Shown here in pieces: positions 16,552 through 25,685 of a stretch of DNA of 64,000 nt. The notes under the pieces are model-generated. The model was not told the origin of the DNA. It worked only from the letters and a program-made list of their open reading frames with translations, and made no database searches. This DNA is from Panacagrimonas sp963975245 (lineage in GTDB: Bacteria > Pseudomonadota > Gammaproteobacteria > Nevskiales > Nevskiaceae). Each line of letters starts with the position of its first letter. Position 1 is the stretch's first letter. Both the position numbers and the translations under genes were made by a program. The DNA lies in NCBI GenBank assembly GCA_963975245.1, contig CAXBFJ010000014.1:17771-81770 (forward strand), in the 5' to 3' direction.

Positions 16552-17979
16552 ATGTTCAATCTAGGACTGAAATTCGCGTTTGCCATCGGCTTTTCCTCGC
16601 TGATGATGTCGCCGGCGCAGGCCAACGAACTGCTCAAGGTCTATGAGCGCGCCCTGAGTCAGGACATGCAGCTGCAGGCCGCCCGCCACGCGCGTGATGC
16701 GCAAATCGAGATACGCCCGCAGGCACGATCCGTATTGCTACCGCAGATCAATGGCAGCTACGGATATCAGGAGCAAGAAGAAGATGGCACTGAAGGCTTT
16801 GGTGGTGGCGCGAATGTTCCGGTCGATCGCGAATCGACTCAGAAGGGCATCACGGTACGGCTGGATCAGGTACTGTTTGACTGGGCTGCGTTCCGGCAAC
16901 TCGCGCAGTCCAATGACGAAGTCGCGCTCGCACGTGCCCGTTATCGCCGCGCGGAGCAGGATCTTTTGCTGCGCACTGCGCAGACCTATTTCAACGCACT
17001 GAGTGCTTCAGACAACCTGCGTTTTTCGGTTGCGGAGAAAGAGGCCTTCGAGCGCCAGCTAGAGCAAGGACGAACGCGATTCGAAGTGGGGCTGGCCGCC
17101 ATTACCGAGATTCAGGAAGCGCAGGCGCGATACGACCTTGGCGTGGCGCAGGAAATCACGGCACAGCAGCAATTGGCCAATGCCCGCGAGGCGCTGTACG
17201 AAATCACCGGTCGGGTGGAATCGCGTCTGGTGCCCTTAATTGAGGAATTCCCCTTGCAGCCAGCGCAACCGGCGCAGGTTGAGCCCTGGCTGGAAACCGC
17301 CAATGCCAACAATCTGGATCTGATTGCCGCCAGTCTCCAGCTGAAGTCAGCAGAGAAGGGCGTCAGTGTGGCTCGCGCCGGACATCTCCCCACGGTCGGC
17401 GCGTTGGCACAGTACGAAGACCTCGAAGCTTCCGGCGGTCGTTTCAGTGGCCAGAGCGAGATCGAGACGATTGGCATACAGGTTCAGATTCCGATTTTCT
17501 CGGGTCTTGCGACGCGTTCGCGCGTCAATCAGGCGCGTGCCACCAAGGCCCAGCTCGAAGCGCAGCTCGAAGGAGCCGAGCGCGGCGTAGAGCGTCAGAC
17601 ACGTGATGCCTTCCTGGCGGTCATGAGCGGTGTGGCGCGGGTCAAGGCGCTGCGCCAAGCCGTGTTGTCCAGTTCCACAGCCCTGGAAGCCAGTGAAATC
17701 GGGCTGGAAGTCGGAACACGAACCACCGTTGATGTCCTTAATGCGCAGAGCGCACTGTTCAGTGCCCAGCGCGACTACGCCCGCGCGCGGTATGACTACT
17801 TGCTGTCGGTCCTCGCACTCAAGGCTGCTGCCGGTACCCTTGATGAGGGCGATCTGCGCGAAGTCGACAGTTTGCTGGTCGCCGGCTCGGAGAGCGAATC
17901 AGTCGGGCGGCCCGAGCCTGCTGATGACCGGCAAGCAACAGAATGTCCCCGCGGTCTATCCTGCGCTCTATCCCGATAG
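16552..17979 (+). CDS. tolC: TolC-family outer membrane efflux protein
   Basis: A protein of 475 residues. The signal peptide ends near SPAQA-NE (about residue 24), and the mature protein begins NELLKVYERALSQDMQLQAA, the usual TolC start. Two repeats of the outer membrane efflux domain follow, with long helices and the equatorial segments. TolC trimers form the exit duct for tripartite efflux pumps and type I secretion. The tail after about residue 445 is polar and less conserved. It is preceded by rhodanese and followed directly by a secreted protease gene, so export of that protease might be linked to it; that link is only inference. Confidence 0.95.
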   Translation: MFNLGLKFAFAIGFSSLMMSPAQANELLKVYERALSQDMQLQAARHARDAQIEIRPQARSVLLPQINGSYGYQEQEEDGTEGFGGGANVPVDRESTQKGITVRLDQVLFDWAAFRQLAQSNDEVALARARYRRAEQDLLLRTAQTYFNALSASDNLRFSVAEKEAFERQLEQGRTRFEVGLAAITEIQEAQARYDLGVAQEITAQQQLANAREALYEITGRVESRLVPLIEEFPLQPAQPAQVEPWLETANANNLDLIAASLQLKSAEKGVSVARAGHLPTVGALAQYEDLEASGGRFSGQSEIETIGIQVQIPIFSGLATRSRVNQARATKAQLEAQLEGAERGVERQTRDAFLAVMSGVARVKALRQAVLSSSTALEASEIGLEVGTRTTVDVLNAQSALFSAQRDYARARYDYLLSVLALKAAAGTLDEGDLREVDSLLVAGSESESVGRPEPADDRQATECPRGLSCALSR

Positions 17980-19455
17980 ATGAGCGATGAAATGATCAGA
18001 GTCGGCGCCGTTGTTCTGGCCCTGCTGTATTGCGGCCTCAGTCAGGCCACAAATCTGAGCCCCAGAGCGCTGGACCAGATTCCCCTGCACGTGGTGCCGA
18101 GTCTGACCCTAGAACGTGCGCAGTCAGCGATGCCTGAGACGCGCAACGACGGCGTTATCCAGCTCGCGGTTCCGGTGGAAATGGCGCTGAATCTGGACGA
18201 TGGGGTGTGGACCAGCGAAGGGGAGCAGGCGGTTTGGCGTATGCGCGTGTACTCAGCTGGCGCAACGTTGATGATGATCGGACTGGATACGTTCGAGTTG
18301 CCGGACAGCGCCAGTTTCTGGATATCCGATATCAACGTTGGTACCCGACACGGGCCGCTCACTTCATCGCAGCGTGCCGCCGACGGCAGCTTCTGGTCTC
18401 CAATGGTTCCTGGCGAGGAGGCGCTGCTCGAACTGCGTGTGGCTGCAGCAGAGAAGGACAAAGTTGATCTACGTGCAACAGCGGTGGGCCACGGCGTCTT
18501 GCCGCTGAGTGCCGGACAGGTGCAGGCAAAAGCGGCCGGCGCGTGCAATATCGATGCGGCTTGTGAAACGGACGCTGGTTGGCAGGATCAGGTTCGCTCC
18601 GTTGTATTGGTGCAGGTTGGTACGACCGGATGCAGCGGCGCGATGGTGAACAGCACGGCCAACGACAATCGGCCTTACATTCTGACCGCCAATCATTGCG
18701 GAATTCGCTCCGCCAACGCGGGCAATATGACTGCCTATTTCAACTACCAGAGATCCTTCTGCGGCGGCGCGAACCATGCCAATCTGGGGCAGGCTGTCAC
18801 CGGCGCAACGCACCGATTTTCGCAGGCGCTGTCTGATCATACATTGGTTGAGCTCAATTCTGCGCCACCGCTGTCGTATGGCGTCTATTTCGCCGGCTTC
18901 GATGCCGACGCCAGCGCCCTGCCGCAAAGCGGCCGCGGTATTCATCATCCGGCGGCGGACCGCAAGAGCATCAGTACCTACAACACTGCCGCTACCAAAG
19001 AGCGAATCAATCTGCAGGGCGTCACCGTTGATGCCTTCAGGGTTGTTTGGTCTGCGGGCGTGACTGAACAGGGTTCTTCCGGCAGTGGCCTGTGGAATCA
19101 GAATCGCAAAATCGTGGGAGTGCTCTCGGGCGGTGCTTCTACCTGCGGTGGCGGACTTCTGGGATTAGATCCACCCTCGCAGGGGCCTGATTTCTATGGG
19201 CGTCTAGAGATCGCATGGAGCGCAGGTATCAGCGCGTTTCTGGACCCCGGTTCAAGTGGTCTTCGAAATTCGACAGGCCGCAATCAGACGGCAGGTGGCG
19301 GCACTCCTACACCGACCCCGACACCAACTCCCGCCCCGACTCCCACGCCAACCCCGGCTCCTGGAGGTGGTGGTGGCGGAGGTGCTTTGGGTGGCGGTCT
19401 GGTGCTGGCGATGCTGCTGGCCGGATGGCTGCGCCGCGCACGACGTACCGGCTGA
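17980..19455 (+). CDS. Secreted trypsin-like (lysyl endopeptidase-type) serine protease with GlyGly-CTERM-like tail
   Basis: A protein of 491 residues from the ATG that abuts the tolC stop; an ATG at 17992 is an alternative. A signal peptide is followed by a propeptide-like region and a chymotrypsin-fold domain. The triad is His239 in LTANHCG, Asp286 in LSDHTLVEL and Ser367 in QGSSGSGLW. The segment MVNSTANDNRPYILTANHC resembles Achromobacter lysyl endopeptidase relatives. The C-terminus has a Pro-Thr/Ala linker, a Gly run, a hydrophobic helix (LVLAMLLAGWL) and Arg residues, the layout of a GlyGly-CTERM signal removed by rhombosortase. It probably acts at the cell surface or outside. No rhombosortase gene is in the window. 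Confidence 0.88.
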   Translation: MSDEMIRVGAVVLALLYCGLSQATNLSPRALDQIPLHVVPSLTLERAQSAMPETRNDGVIQLAVPVEMALNLDDGVWTSEGEQAVWRMRVYSAGATLMMIGLDTFELPDSASFWISDINVGTRHGPLTSSQRAADGSFWSPMVPGEEALLELRVAAAEKDKVDLRATAVGHGVLPLSAGQVQAKAAGACNIDAACETDAGWQDQVRSVVLVQVGTTGCSGAMVNSTANDNRPYILTANHCGIRSANAGNMTAYFNYQRSFCGGANHANLGQAVTGATHRFSQALSDHTLVELNSAPPLSYGVYFAGFDADASALPQSGRGIHHPAADRKSISTYNTAATKERINLQGVTVDAFRVVWSAGVTEQGSSGSGLWNQNRKIVGVLSGGASTCGGGLLGLDPPSQGPDFYGRLEIAWSAGISAFLDPGSSGLRNSTGRNQTAGGGTPTPTPTPTPAPTPTPTPAPGGGGGGGALGGGLVLAMLLAGWLRRARRTG

Positions 19456-19571
19456 GGCTGCCTAAGAATTTTCTCCGGGTTATCTGCTGCACGCCGCCAA
19501 GGCGCGCGGGACGTCCTGTTGTACGGCTCCGACTGAAGCCCGTGTTCTGGTCCGCTTTCGCGCACAAAAAA

Positions 19572-19609
19572 GGCCAGTCAATTCACGATGCTCGTGATTT
19601 GGACTGGCC
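19572..19609. terminator. Bidirectional terminator between the protease and RRM genes
   Basis: The outer stem GGCCAGTC (19572-19579) pairs with GACTGGCC (19602-19609), and an inner stem TCACGA (19583-19588) pairs with TCGTGA (19592-19597). An A-run precedes the hairpin on the plus strand and CTTCTT follows it, so it can work in both directions between these convergent genes. Confidence 0.8.
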
Positions 19610-19675
19610 CTTCTTAGACGCTACAAAAATCTGACGAACAGCGGCGGAACTTCTCCGGTTCGTCCTTACGCCAAT

Positions 19676-19975
19676 TTAGCGTCGGCCGCTGGCGTAACGC
19701 CCGCCACCCTTGCCGCCTCTGCCGCCGCGCTTGTCGTCCTTGCGCTCTTCATTGACGCGAATCAGGTTGCCGCGCAGCTCGCGACCGTTGAGTCCGGCAA
19801 TGGCCGCACGTGCTTCGTGGCCTTCCATCTCGATGAAACCAAAGCCTTTGCACTTGCCGGTGAAGACATCGTGCATGAGTTTCATTGAGCGGACTGTGCC
19901 GTGCTCAGAAAACAGCTCGGTCAGCTCCTTTTCAGTGGTGTCTGGGGGAAGGTTACCGGCGTAAATTCTTCGCAT
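19676..19975 (-). CDS. Small RRM RNA-binding protein, Gly/Arg-rich tail
   Basis: The start is the ATG at 19975, with AAGGAG eight bases upstream; the frame is open further but without support. The product has 99 residues: one RNA recognition motif with RNP2 (IYAGNL, residues 4-9) and RNP1 (KGFGFIEM), then a basic Gly-rich tail (RGGRGGKGGG). Such bacterial RRM proteins bind single-stranded RNA and are often cold-induced. The next minus-strand gene upstream is a DEAD-box helicase, so the pair may act together on RNA structure. The 80-base gap between them is AT-rich and may hold a separate promoter. Confidence 0.92.
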   Translation of the reverse strand: MRRIYAGNLPPDTTEKELTELFSEHGTVRSMKLMHDVFTGKCKGFGFIEMEGHEARAAIAGLNGRELRGNLIRVNEERKDDKRGGRGGKGGGRYASGRR

Positions 19976-20055
19976 GCTTGTCTCCTTGAAAAAACAGTGA
20001 CTCGTAAAATATTTCGATATAAATGGTGACGGGATTGGATTCGGCAAGAGGGCGA

Positions 20056-21402
20056 TCAGCGACCGCCACCACCCGATGCCCCGCGGTTTCCGCCGCCACC
20101 GCTACGGGCCTTGCGACCCGCTGCGCCGTGGCGATTGCCGCCGCCCCGTGAGTTAGACGGTTTGCGGCCCGGCTGGCCGCCCTGGCGACGATGCGCCGGA
20201 GGTCGCTTGCCCGGCGGTCTGTCGGCGGGAAGCGCCGCGCGTGCAGCTACTTCTTCGCTGCTCGGCTGAGAGCCAGGCTCAAAACCGCTGACAACCGTGG
20301 ACGGAATCTCGCGTTTGAGCAATCGCTGAATGTCCTTCAGATAACTGCGCTCGTCCGGACTGACCAGGGACACGGCTTCGCCTTCGCATCCGGCGCGACC
20401 CGTACGACCAATCCGATGGACGTAATCCTCCGGAACGTTGGGGAGTTCGTAATTGATGACGTGTGGCAGTTGGTCAATATCGATACCGCGTGCCGCAATA
20501 TCCGTTGCGACCAGCACACGAACGCTGCCGGACTTGAAGTCTGCCAGAGCGCGTGTGCGTGCATTCTGGGACTTGTTGCCGTGGATGGCCGTGGCAGAAA
20601 TACTCTGTCGAACCAATTGATCAGCGAGGCGATTGGCGCCGTGCTTGGTTCGTGTGAACACCAGAACCTGCTGCCAGTTGCCTGCGTTGATCAGGTGCGC
20701 AAGCAGTGCGTTCTTGCGGGATTTATCCACCGGATGCGCGCGCTGTTCAACCAGTTCGGTTGGCGTGTTGCGCGGCGATACATCGACGCTGGCGGGATTG
20801 TTGAGCAGGCTCTTGGCCAGTTCACGGATCTCGCCGTTGAATGTGGCCGAGAACAGCAGGTTCTGACGCTTCTGCGGCAGAGCCTTGAGAATCTTGCGGA
20901 TATCGCGGATGAAGCCCATATCGAGCATGCGATCGGCTTCATCCAGAACCAGCGTCTCAACGCCGGACAGATTGATGTTGCCCTGCTGAAGATGATCCAG
21001 CAGGCGGCCCGGGGTGGCGACCACGATGTCCACGCCGCGACGGAATTGGGCAATCTGAGGGTTCTGCCCCACGCCACCAAAAATGATGGAAGTGCGGAAA
21101 CCATCCAGGTTGCGGCCATAGTTTCTGACCGACTCACCGACCTGCGCCGCCAGTTCGCGGGTTGGGACAAGCACCAGCACGCGAGCCAAGGGGCGGGGTG
21201 AGCTGCCGCTGAGCTTGTGCAGCAGGGGCAGGGTGAATGCGGCGGTCTTGCCGGTGCCGGTCTGCGCAGCGGCCAGCAAGTCGCGTCCCTCAATCACCAG
21301 AGGAATGGCTTGTGCCTGAATCGGTGTTGGCTGCGTATAGCCCTCTGATTCGAGGGCGCGCAACAGCCCGGGCGCGAGGCCGAGCTCTGAAAAACTCTTC
21401 AA
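20056..21402 (-). CDS. rhlE: DEAD-box ATP-dependent RNA helicase, RhlE-like
   Basis: The start is probably the TTG at 21402, because CAGGAG lies six bases before it and the protein then begins LKSFSELGLAP, as in RhlE proteins. The product is 448 residues. All motifs are present: the Q motif GYTQPTPIQAQ, Walker A AQTGTGKT, PTRELA, TPGRL, DEAD, SAT, and HRIGRTGRAG. The C-terminal part, after about residue 375, is a basic RG/GN-rich tail for RNA contact. RhlE-type helicases act in ribosome assembly and RNA turnover, often in the cold. The symbol rhlE is chosen by family; SrmB- or DbpA-like specificity is less likely. Confidence 0.92.
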   Translation of the reverse strand: MKSFSELGLAPGLLRALESEGYTQPTPIQAQAIPLVIEGRDLLAAAQTGTGKTAAFTLPLLHKLSGSSPRPLARVLVLVPTRELAAQVGESVRNYGRNLDGFRTSIIFGGVGQNPQIAQFRRGVDIVVATPGRLLDHLQQGNINLSGVETLVLDEADRMLDMGFIRDIRKILKALPQKRQNLLFSATFNGEIRELAKSLLNNPASVDVSPRNTPTELVEQRAHPVDKSRKNALLAHLINAGNWQQVLVFTRTKHGANRLADQLVRQSISATAIHGNKSQNARTRALADFKSGSVRVLVATDIAARGIDIDQLPHVINYELPNVPEDYVHRIGRTGRAGCEGEAVSLVSPDERSYLKDIQRLLKREIPSTVVSGFEPGSQPSSEEVAARAALPADRPPGKRPPAHRRQGGQPGRKPSNSRGGGNRHGAAGRKARSGGGGNRGASGGGGR

Positions 21403-21617
21403 TGAATACTCCTGAAACCGCCACACCGCGGCCAGGCGCGGACCCGGTTCAGGCAGATGACTATTGGCGGGTGCCGGACGGCACCAACGGGTTTGCTGCG
21501 CTCGATAGACGAAGCAGGGGCGCAACCGGAGCGCCGCTTCAAACGATGCAGATTATACCTGATTGCCGTGACCGGCGTGATAGGTAGGATGCCCCAATTC
21601 ATTTGCCGCAGGACGTC

Positions 21618-23669
21618 ATGATCCGGATCTTTTTGCTGATGCTGCTCGGCACGCTGGCCGCCACGGAGGCGCGCAGCCGTCCCTTGCAGGCAGATGATCT
21701 GGCTCAGATGCGGACGATTTCCGACGTGGCAGTGTCTGCCGATGGCGCTTTTCTCGCCTACACCCTCAGTAGCACTGACCTGGCAGCGGATCGGCGCAGA
21801 AAGTCAGTCCAAGTGATGCGACTCGATGATCGGCGAAGTTTGCCCTGGTTGCAGGTACAAGCTGATACGCACGCACCGCATTGGGCGCCAGACCACGCCC
21901 TGTACTTTCTGTTACGCAAGGCAGGCCATGACCAGCTCTGGCGTCGTGATGGCAAGACTGGAACGCTGCGGCGGATTGGGCCTGAATCGCTGGATGTGGA
22001 CAGCTTTGCGATATCACCTGACGGGCGTCATCTGGCTTTTTGGACCGCGCTGCCGGAAGCCTGTGGTGGCAATCTGCAATGCGCGCTGGCTGGAACGCAT
22101 GAGAAAGCCGGCTCCGGCCAGGCTTTCGATCAGCTCTTTGTGCGGCATTGGCGCACCTGGGAGGATGGGGCTCGCGCGCAGTTGTTCTGTGCCGAGATCG
22201 GCCGGGACGGGCGCCTGAGGCCACCCACCTGGATCAGTCGGGGCATCGAGGGTCGTTTGTCTGACAAGCCGATGACGGATGGACGTCAGCTCACCTTCTC
22301 TGCGGATTCAAGCTCGGTTGTCTTCACGGCACGCAGGGCGGGTCTTGACCGGGCCTGGCATACCGACTCTGACCTCTGGAAAACATCATGTACTGGCGAC
22401 GGGACGCCCGAAAACCTGACGACGGAGAATCCGGCTGCCGACAGCCATCCGCTCTTGAGTAGAGATAGTGGGCATCTGATCTGGCTGGCTGCGAGCCGGC
22501 CGGGTCGGGAGTCAGACCGGCGCAGGATCATGTTGCGCGACTTGAGCACCGGCAAGACACGCGAAGTGGCCGCGCAATGGGATCGCTCTCCCGTCAACAT
22601 TTCGTTGTCTGCAGAAGCCGGTTTTATCCACGCGCTTGCAGACGATGCCGGTGAACGCGTTTTGTTTTCCATCAGGCTCAGCGACGGACAGCCCCGGAGA
22701 CTCAGTGTGCCGGGCAGTGTTGAAGCCTATGCCGCTGCGTCAAAATCAACCGTGTACGTGCACAGTCGTTTCGACTCGCCGCCGGAACTGTTCCTGCGAT
22801 CAGGTGATGGTGAAGCGCGCTTGCTCAGTGCTCACAACCACGCCGGGTTCGCACAGATCGAATTTTCGCGCTCACACGCGCTTTCATTTGCGGCGAGCGA
22901 TGATGTTCTGGTGCAGGGCTTCGTGTTCGAGCCGCTGAACCGATCAGATAACGACAAAGTGCCGGTTGTACTCATGATTCACGGCGGTCCGCAGGGCGCT
23001 TTTCGCGATCAATTCCGATCACGCTGGAATCCGCAGCTCTACACCGCGCAGGGCTTTGCGGTGGTGGCGATCAATATCCGGGGTTCCACGGGCTACGGCC
23101 AAGCGTTTACCGATGCCGTGTCACGGGACTGGGGCGGTCAGCCTTTGGAAGACCTGAAAATGGGCTGGAAAGCGGCAATGAAGGCCTTCCCGTGGCTGGA
23201 TGCGGGCAATGCATGCGCCATCGGTGGCAGCTATGGCGGCTACATGGTGAACTGGATTGCCGGCCGCTGGCCTGACGGCTTTCGATGCCTGGTCAATCAC
23301 GCCGGAATCTTCGATTTGCGTGCGATGGCTTTCAGCAGTGACGAACAATGGTTTGTCGATGCTGAACTTGGCGTGCCGGGCCACGACGAGCCGGCGCTCT
23401 TCGATCAGCACAACCCGGTAACGCAGGTCGCGGCCTGGAAGACGCCCATGCTGATTACGCATGGCCAGCAGGATTTTCGCGTGCCAATCGAACAGGGCCT
23501 GGCCGCTTTCACCGCCCTGCAGCGTCGCGGTGTGGATTCACGGTTTGTCCGCTATCCGGACGAGGCACATCTGATTGCTGGCCCGCTCAACACGATTGAG
23601 TGGCACGGTGAAATTCTGGATTGGCTGAAACAGTATCTGGGTCAGACGTCAAAGCAGAAGACGGACTGA
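21618..23669 (+). CDS. S9-family prolyl oligopeptidase (acylaminoacyl-peptidase-like)
   Basis: I place the start at the ATG at 21618, with AGGA upstream, rather than the TTG at 21603; it gives 683 residues. A signal peptide (MIRIFLLMLLGTLAATEARS) is followed by a beta-propeller region and a C-terminal alpha/beta hydrolase domain. The nucleophile is Ser538 in GGSYGGYM, followed by an Asp in HGQQDFRVP and a His in PDEAHLI. The oxyanion region is MIHGGPQG. S9C peptidases cleave short peptides, here probably in the periplasm. The stop is only three bases before the convergent amidohydrolase gene, and the gene seems to be transcribed alone. Confidence 0.92.
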   Translation: MIRIFLLMLLGTLAATEARSRPLQADDLAQMRTISDVAVSADGAFLAYTLSSTDLAADRRRKSVQVMRLDDRRSLPWLQVQADTHAPHWAPDHALYFLLRKAGHDQLWRRDGKTGTLRRIGPESLDVDSFAISPDGRHLAFWTALPEACGGNLQCALAGTHEKAGSGQAFDQLFVRHWRTWEDGARAQLFCAEIGRDGRLRPPTWISRGIEGRLSDKPMTDGRQLTFSADSSSVVFTARRAGLDRAWHTDSDLWKTSCTGDGTPENLTTENPAADSHPLLSRDSGHLIWLAASRPGRESDRRRIMLRDLSTGKTREVAAQWDRSPVNISLSAEAGFIHALADDAGERVLFSIRLSDGQPRRLSVPGSVEAYAAASKSTVYVHSRFDSPPELFLRSGDGEARLLSAHNHAGFAQIEFSRSHALSFAASDDVLVQGFVFEPLNRSDNDKVPVVLMIHGGPQGAFRDQFRSRWNPQLYTAQGFAVVAINIRGSTGYGQAFTDAVSRDWGGQPLEDLKMGWKAAMKAFPWLDAGNACAIGGSYGGYMVNWIAGRWPDGFRCLVNHAGIFDLRAMAFSSDEQWFVDAELGVPGHDEPALFDQHNPVTQVAAWKTPMLITHGQQDFRVPIEQGLAAFTALQRRGVDSRFVRYPDEAHLIAGPLNTIEWHGEILDWLKQYLGQTSKQKTD

Positions 23670-23672
23670 GAC

Positions 23673-25580
23673 TCAGGCCGCCTGCAGTGTCTGCATCTCG
23701 TGCTGCTTGTCCAGTACAACCCGGCCAAAGTGTTGCTGCCCGATACCGTCACAGAAGTCGCCGTCCTGCCAGGCCAGTTTGCCCGCAACCATGACGGTGC
23801 TCACCACGCCTTGCGGGCGATTGACCAGCTGATTGTGCTCAAAACAGTCGCGCCAGATGTACTCGTAAGTTTGGTCTGGATTCCACTGCTGTAACTTCTC
23901 GGGATTCACTAGAATCAGATCGGCCTGCGCGCCCTGATCAAGGCGTCCGGCGTCAATGCCGAGAAATTCCGCTGGTTCGCGCGTCAGGCGCTGTACTGCA
24001 TGGCCTACTTTTTCCAGTCCGTCTTCCTGCGCCAGCTTGAGGGTGCGCAGGTTGCCGTCATAGAACGCCATATTGGTCAGATGCGCGCCGCTGTCATTAA
24101 ACCCCGGCAGCAGCAGGGGATGAAACAGGAGGCGCTTGGTTAGCGCCGGATTGCGATTGGCCGTAACTGTTGACCAGCGCAACTCAGTATCAAAGCGACG
24201 CAGCAGGTGCAGGACAAAATCAGCCTCGTCGAGTCCAGGCGGCATCGCAGCAAATGTTTCTGCCTCAAGGCCACGCGGCGTGCCTTCGCCGCGCGTCTGC
24301 CACGCCAGCAGGCGATCAAAGACCGCTTGAAAGCTTTGTCCGTTCCATTGGCTCACCGGGCAGCCATCAAAGTGCATGTCGCGCAGGTCGCGTGACAGCA
24401 CGTTGTCGTCCATGCGCAGCCATCTTTTTACGCGCGCGAGATTGAAGCCGGTCTTGCCCTTGAACCACATCTTCCTGAACTCCGCGGTCCATTGCGGGTC
24501 TGACATCAGTGCTTCGCGGCCGGGTCTATCTTCCAGATCAAGTTCGTTGAGCTTTCTCAGTACGGGAATTTCTTCCGACAACGGCGTGATCGCACCATCA
24601 CTCCAGGTCTTGAAGGGCGCTGCCAGTGCCTGAACCCTGAAACGGCCGTTGAAAAGTCTGGAATTGAGCAGGCGCGTCAGGGTCAAAACCAGCCGAATCA
24701 GGCCACGGTTGGTGTGTACGTCCAGGGCCGCTACTGCCGCCAGTCGCAAAGGCTTCCCGTGCAGGCGGCCGGAAGTCAGGCCAAAAGTACGAACTACATC
24801 CTTGGGGCTGTCCTTGGGCGGTGTTGCCTGCCACAGGCGATCCCATTTGCGCACGATGTTGGTCAGAAACTTGAGTTCTGAAAATGGCGCGAACTGGGTG
24901 GGAATCTGTTTGGTCGTGTTGGGCTGGTTAGCCAGATAATGGAAGGGCAGGGCATCGGTTGAGAATCCGACGTAGCCTTCCTGCATGCCTTTTTCGAGCA
25001 GCGCACCCATCTGCGAAAGCTCATTGTCACTGGGTTCACGCGACACCGAATCCTGCAGGCCCATGACCTCGATGCGCAGCATCGAATGCGGAATCATCGG
25101 AACGATATTGGGTCCCAGCGGAAGCTGCGAAAGATGCGTCAGATAATCCTTGGAATCGTTCCAGGTGGCCACGTCGGCGACTTTTCGTAAGACGTGCTTG
25201 GGTACGTTCTCCACCCGTGCAAAGCAGTCGACGATGGGGTCAGTGTCATCGCGCCGCTGATTGCCGTAAGCCAGACCCAGCGAGCAATTCGCCACGAGCA
25301 CGGTGGTTGTGCCGTGGCGCAGCGCCTCCGGCAATTGCGGCTCTATCTCCACTTCAAGATCGAAGTGCGTGTGGATGTCGAGCAGCCCCGGCATGAGCCA
25401 TTGCCCATGACCGTTGATCAATGAGCGTGCCTGATCTTTCGGCAAATCCGGGCCGATGGCGGTGATTCGACCCTGACTGACCGCGACATCCATTTTTTGC
25501 GGAGATCCGCCGTGGCCGTCAAAAACCAGTGCATCGTGAATCAGGCTGTCCCACTGCTGCGTGTCGGCGCTAGCGTCCAT
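23673..25580 (-). CDS. Amidohydrolase family 3 protein, N-acyl-D-amino-acid deacylase-like
   Basis: A protein of 635 residues. The N-terminal beta sandwich is followed by the metal-dependent TIM barrel, with DIHTHFD (His70, His72) as metal ligands, the HGTTTVLVANCSLG segment, and GSDSGAHLTN-like FNDSGAHLTNMAF near the C-terminus. The Asp in that motif is the usual catalytic base. Family members hydrolyse N-acyl-D-amino acids or related cyclic amides; the exact substrate is not visible. GGAGAG lies upstream of the ATG. There is no signal peptide, so it is likely cytoplasmic. It is next to an S9 peptidase on the opposite strand, so a joint role in peptide use is only a guess. Confidence 0.88.
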   Translation of the reverse strand: MDASADTQQWDSLIHDALVFDGHGGSPQKMDVAVSQGRITAIGPDLPKDQARSLINGHGQWLMPGLLDIHTHFDLEVEIEPQLPEALRHGTTTVLVANCSLGLAYGNQRRDDTDPIVDCFARVENVPKHVLRKVADVATWNDSKDYLTHLSQLPLGPNIVPMIPHSMLRIEVMGLQDSVSREPSDNELSQMGALLEKGMQEGYVGFSTDALPFHYLANQPNTTKQIPTQFAPFSELKFLTNIVRKWDRLWQATPPKDSPKDVVRTFGLTSGRLHGKPLRLAAVAALDVHTNRGLIRLVLTLTRLLNSRLFNGRFRVQALAAPFKTWSDGAITPLSEEIPVLRKLNELDLEDRPGREALMSDPQWTAEFRKMWFKGKTGFNLARVKRWLRMDDNVLSRDLRDMHFDGCPVSQWNGQSFQAVFDRLLAWQTRGEGTPRGLEAETFAAMPPGLDEADFVLHLLRRFDTELRWSTVTANRNPALTKRLLFHPLLLPGFNDSGAHLTNMAFYDGNLRTLKLAQEDGLEKVGHAVQRLTREPAEFLGIDAGRLDQGAQADLILVNPEKLQQWNPDQTYEYIWRDCFEHNQLVNRPQGVVSTVMVAGKLAWQDGDFCDGIGQQHFGRVVLDKQHEMQTLQAA

Positions 25581-25685
25581 GACACTCTCTCTCCAGTTCG
25601 TGGTACCTAGGTTAGCGCCGCAGCTGCAAATGCCCCATAGGAGGATCGCCCCACCGGCATGGGCCCGTCTGGCTGCGCAGCGCTA

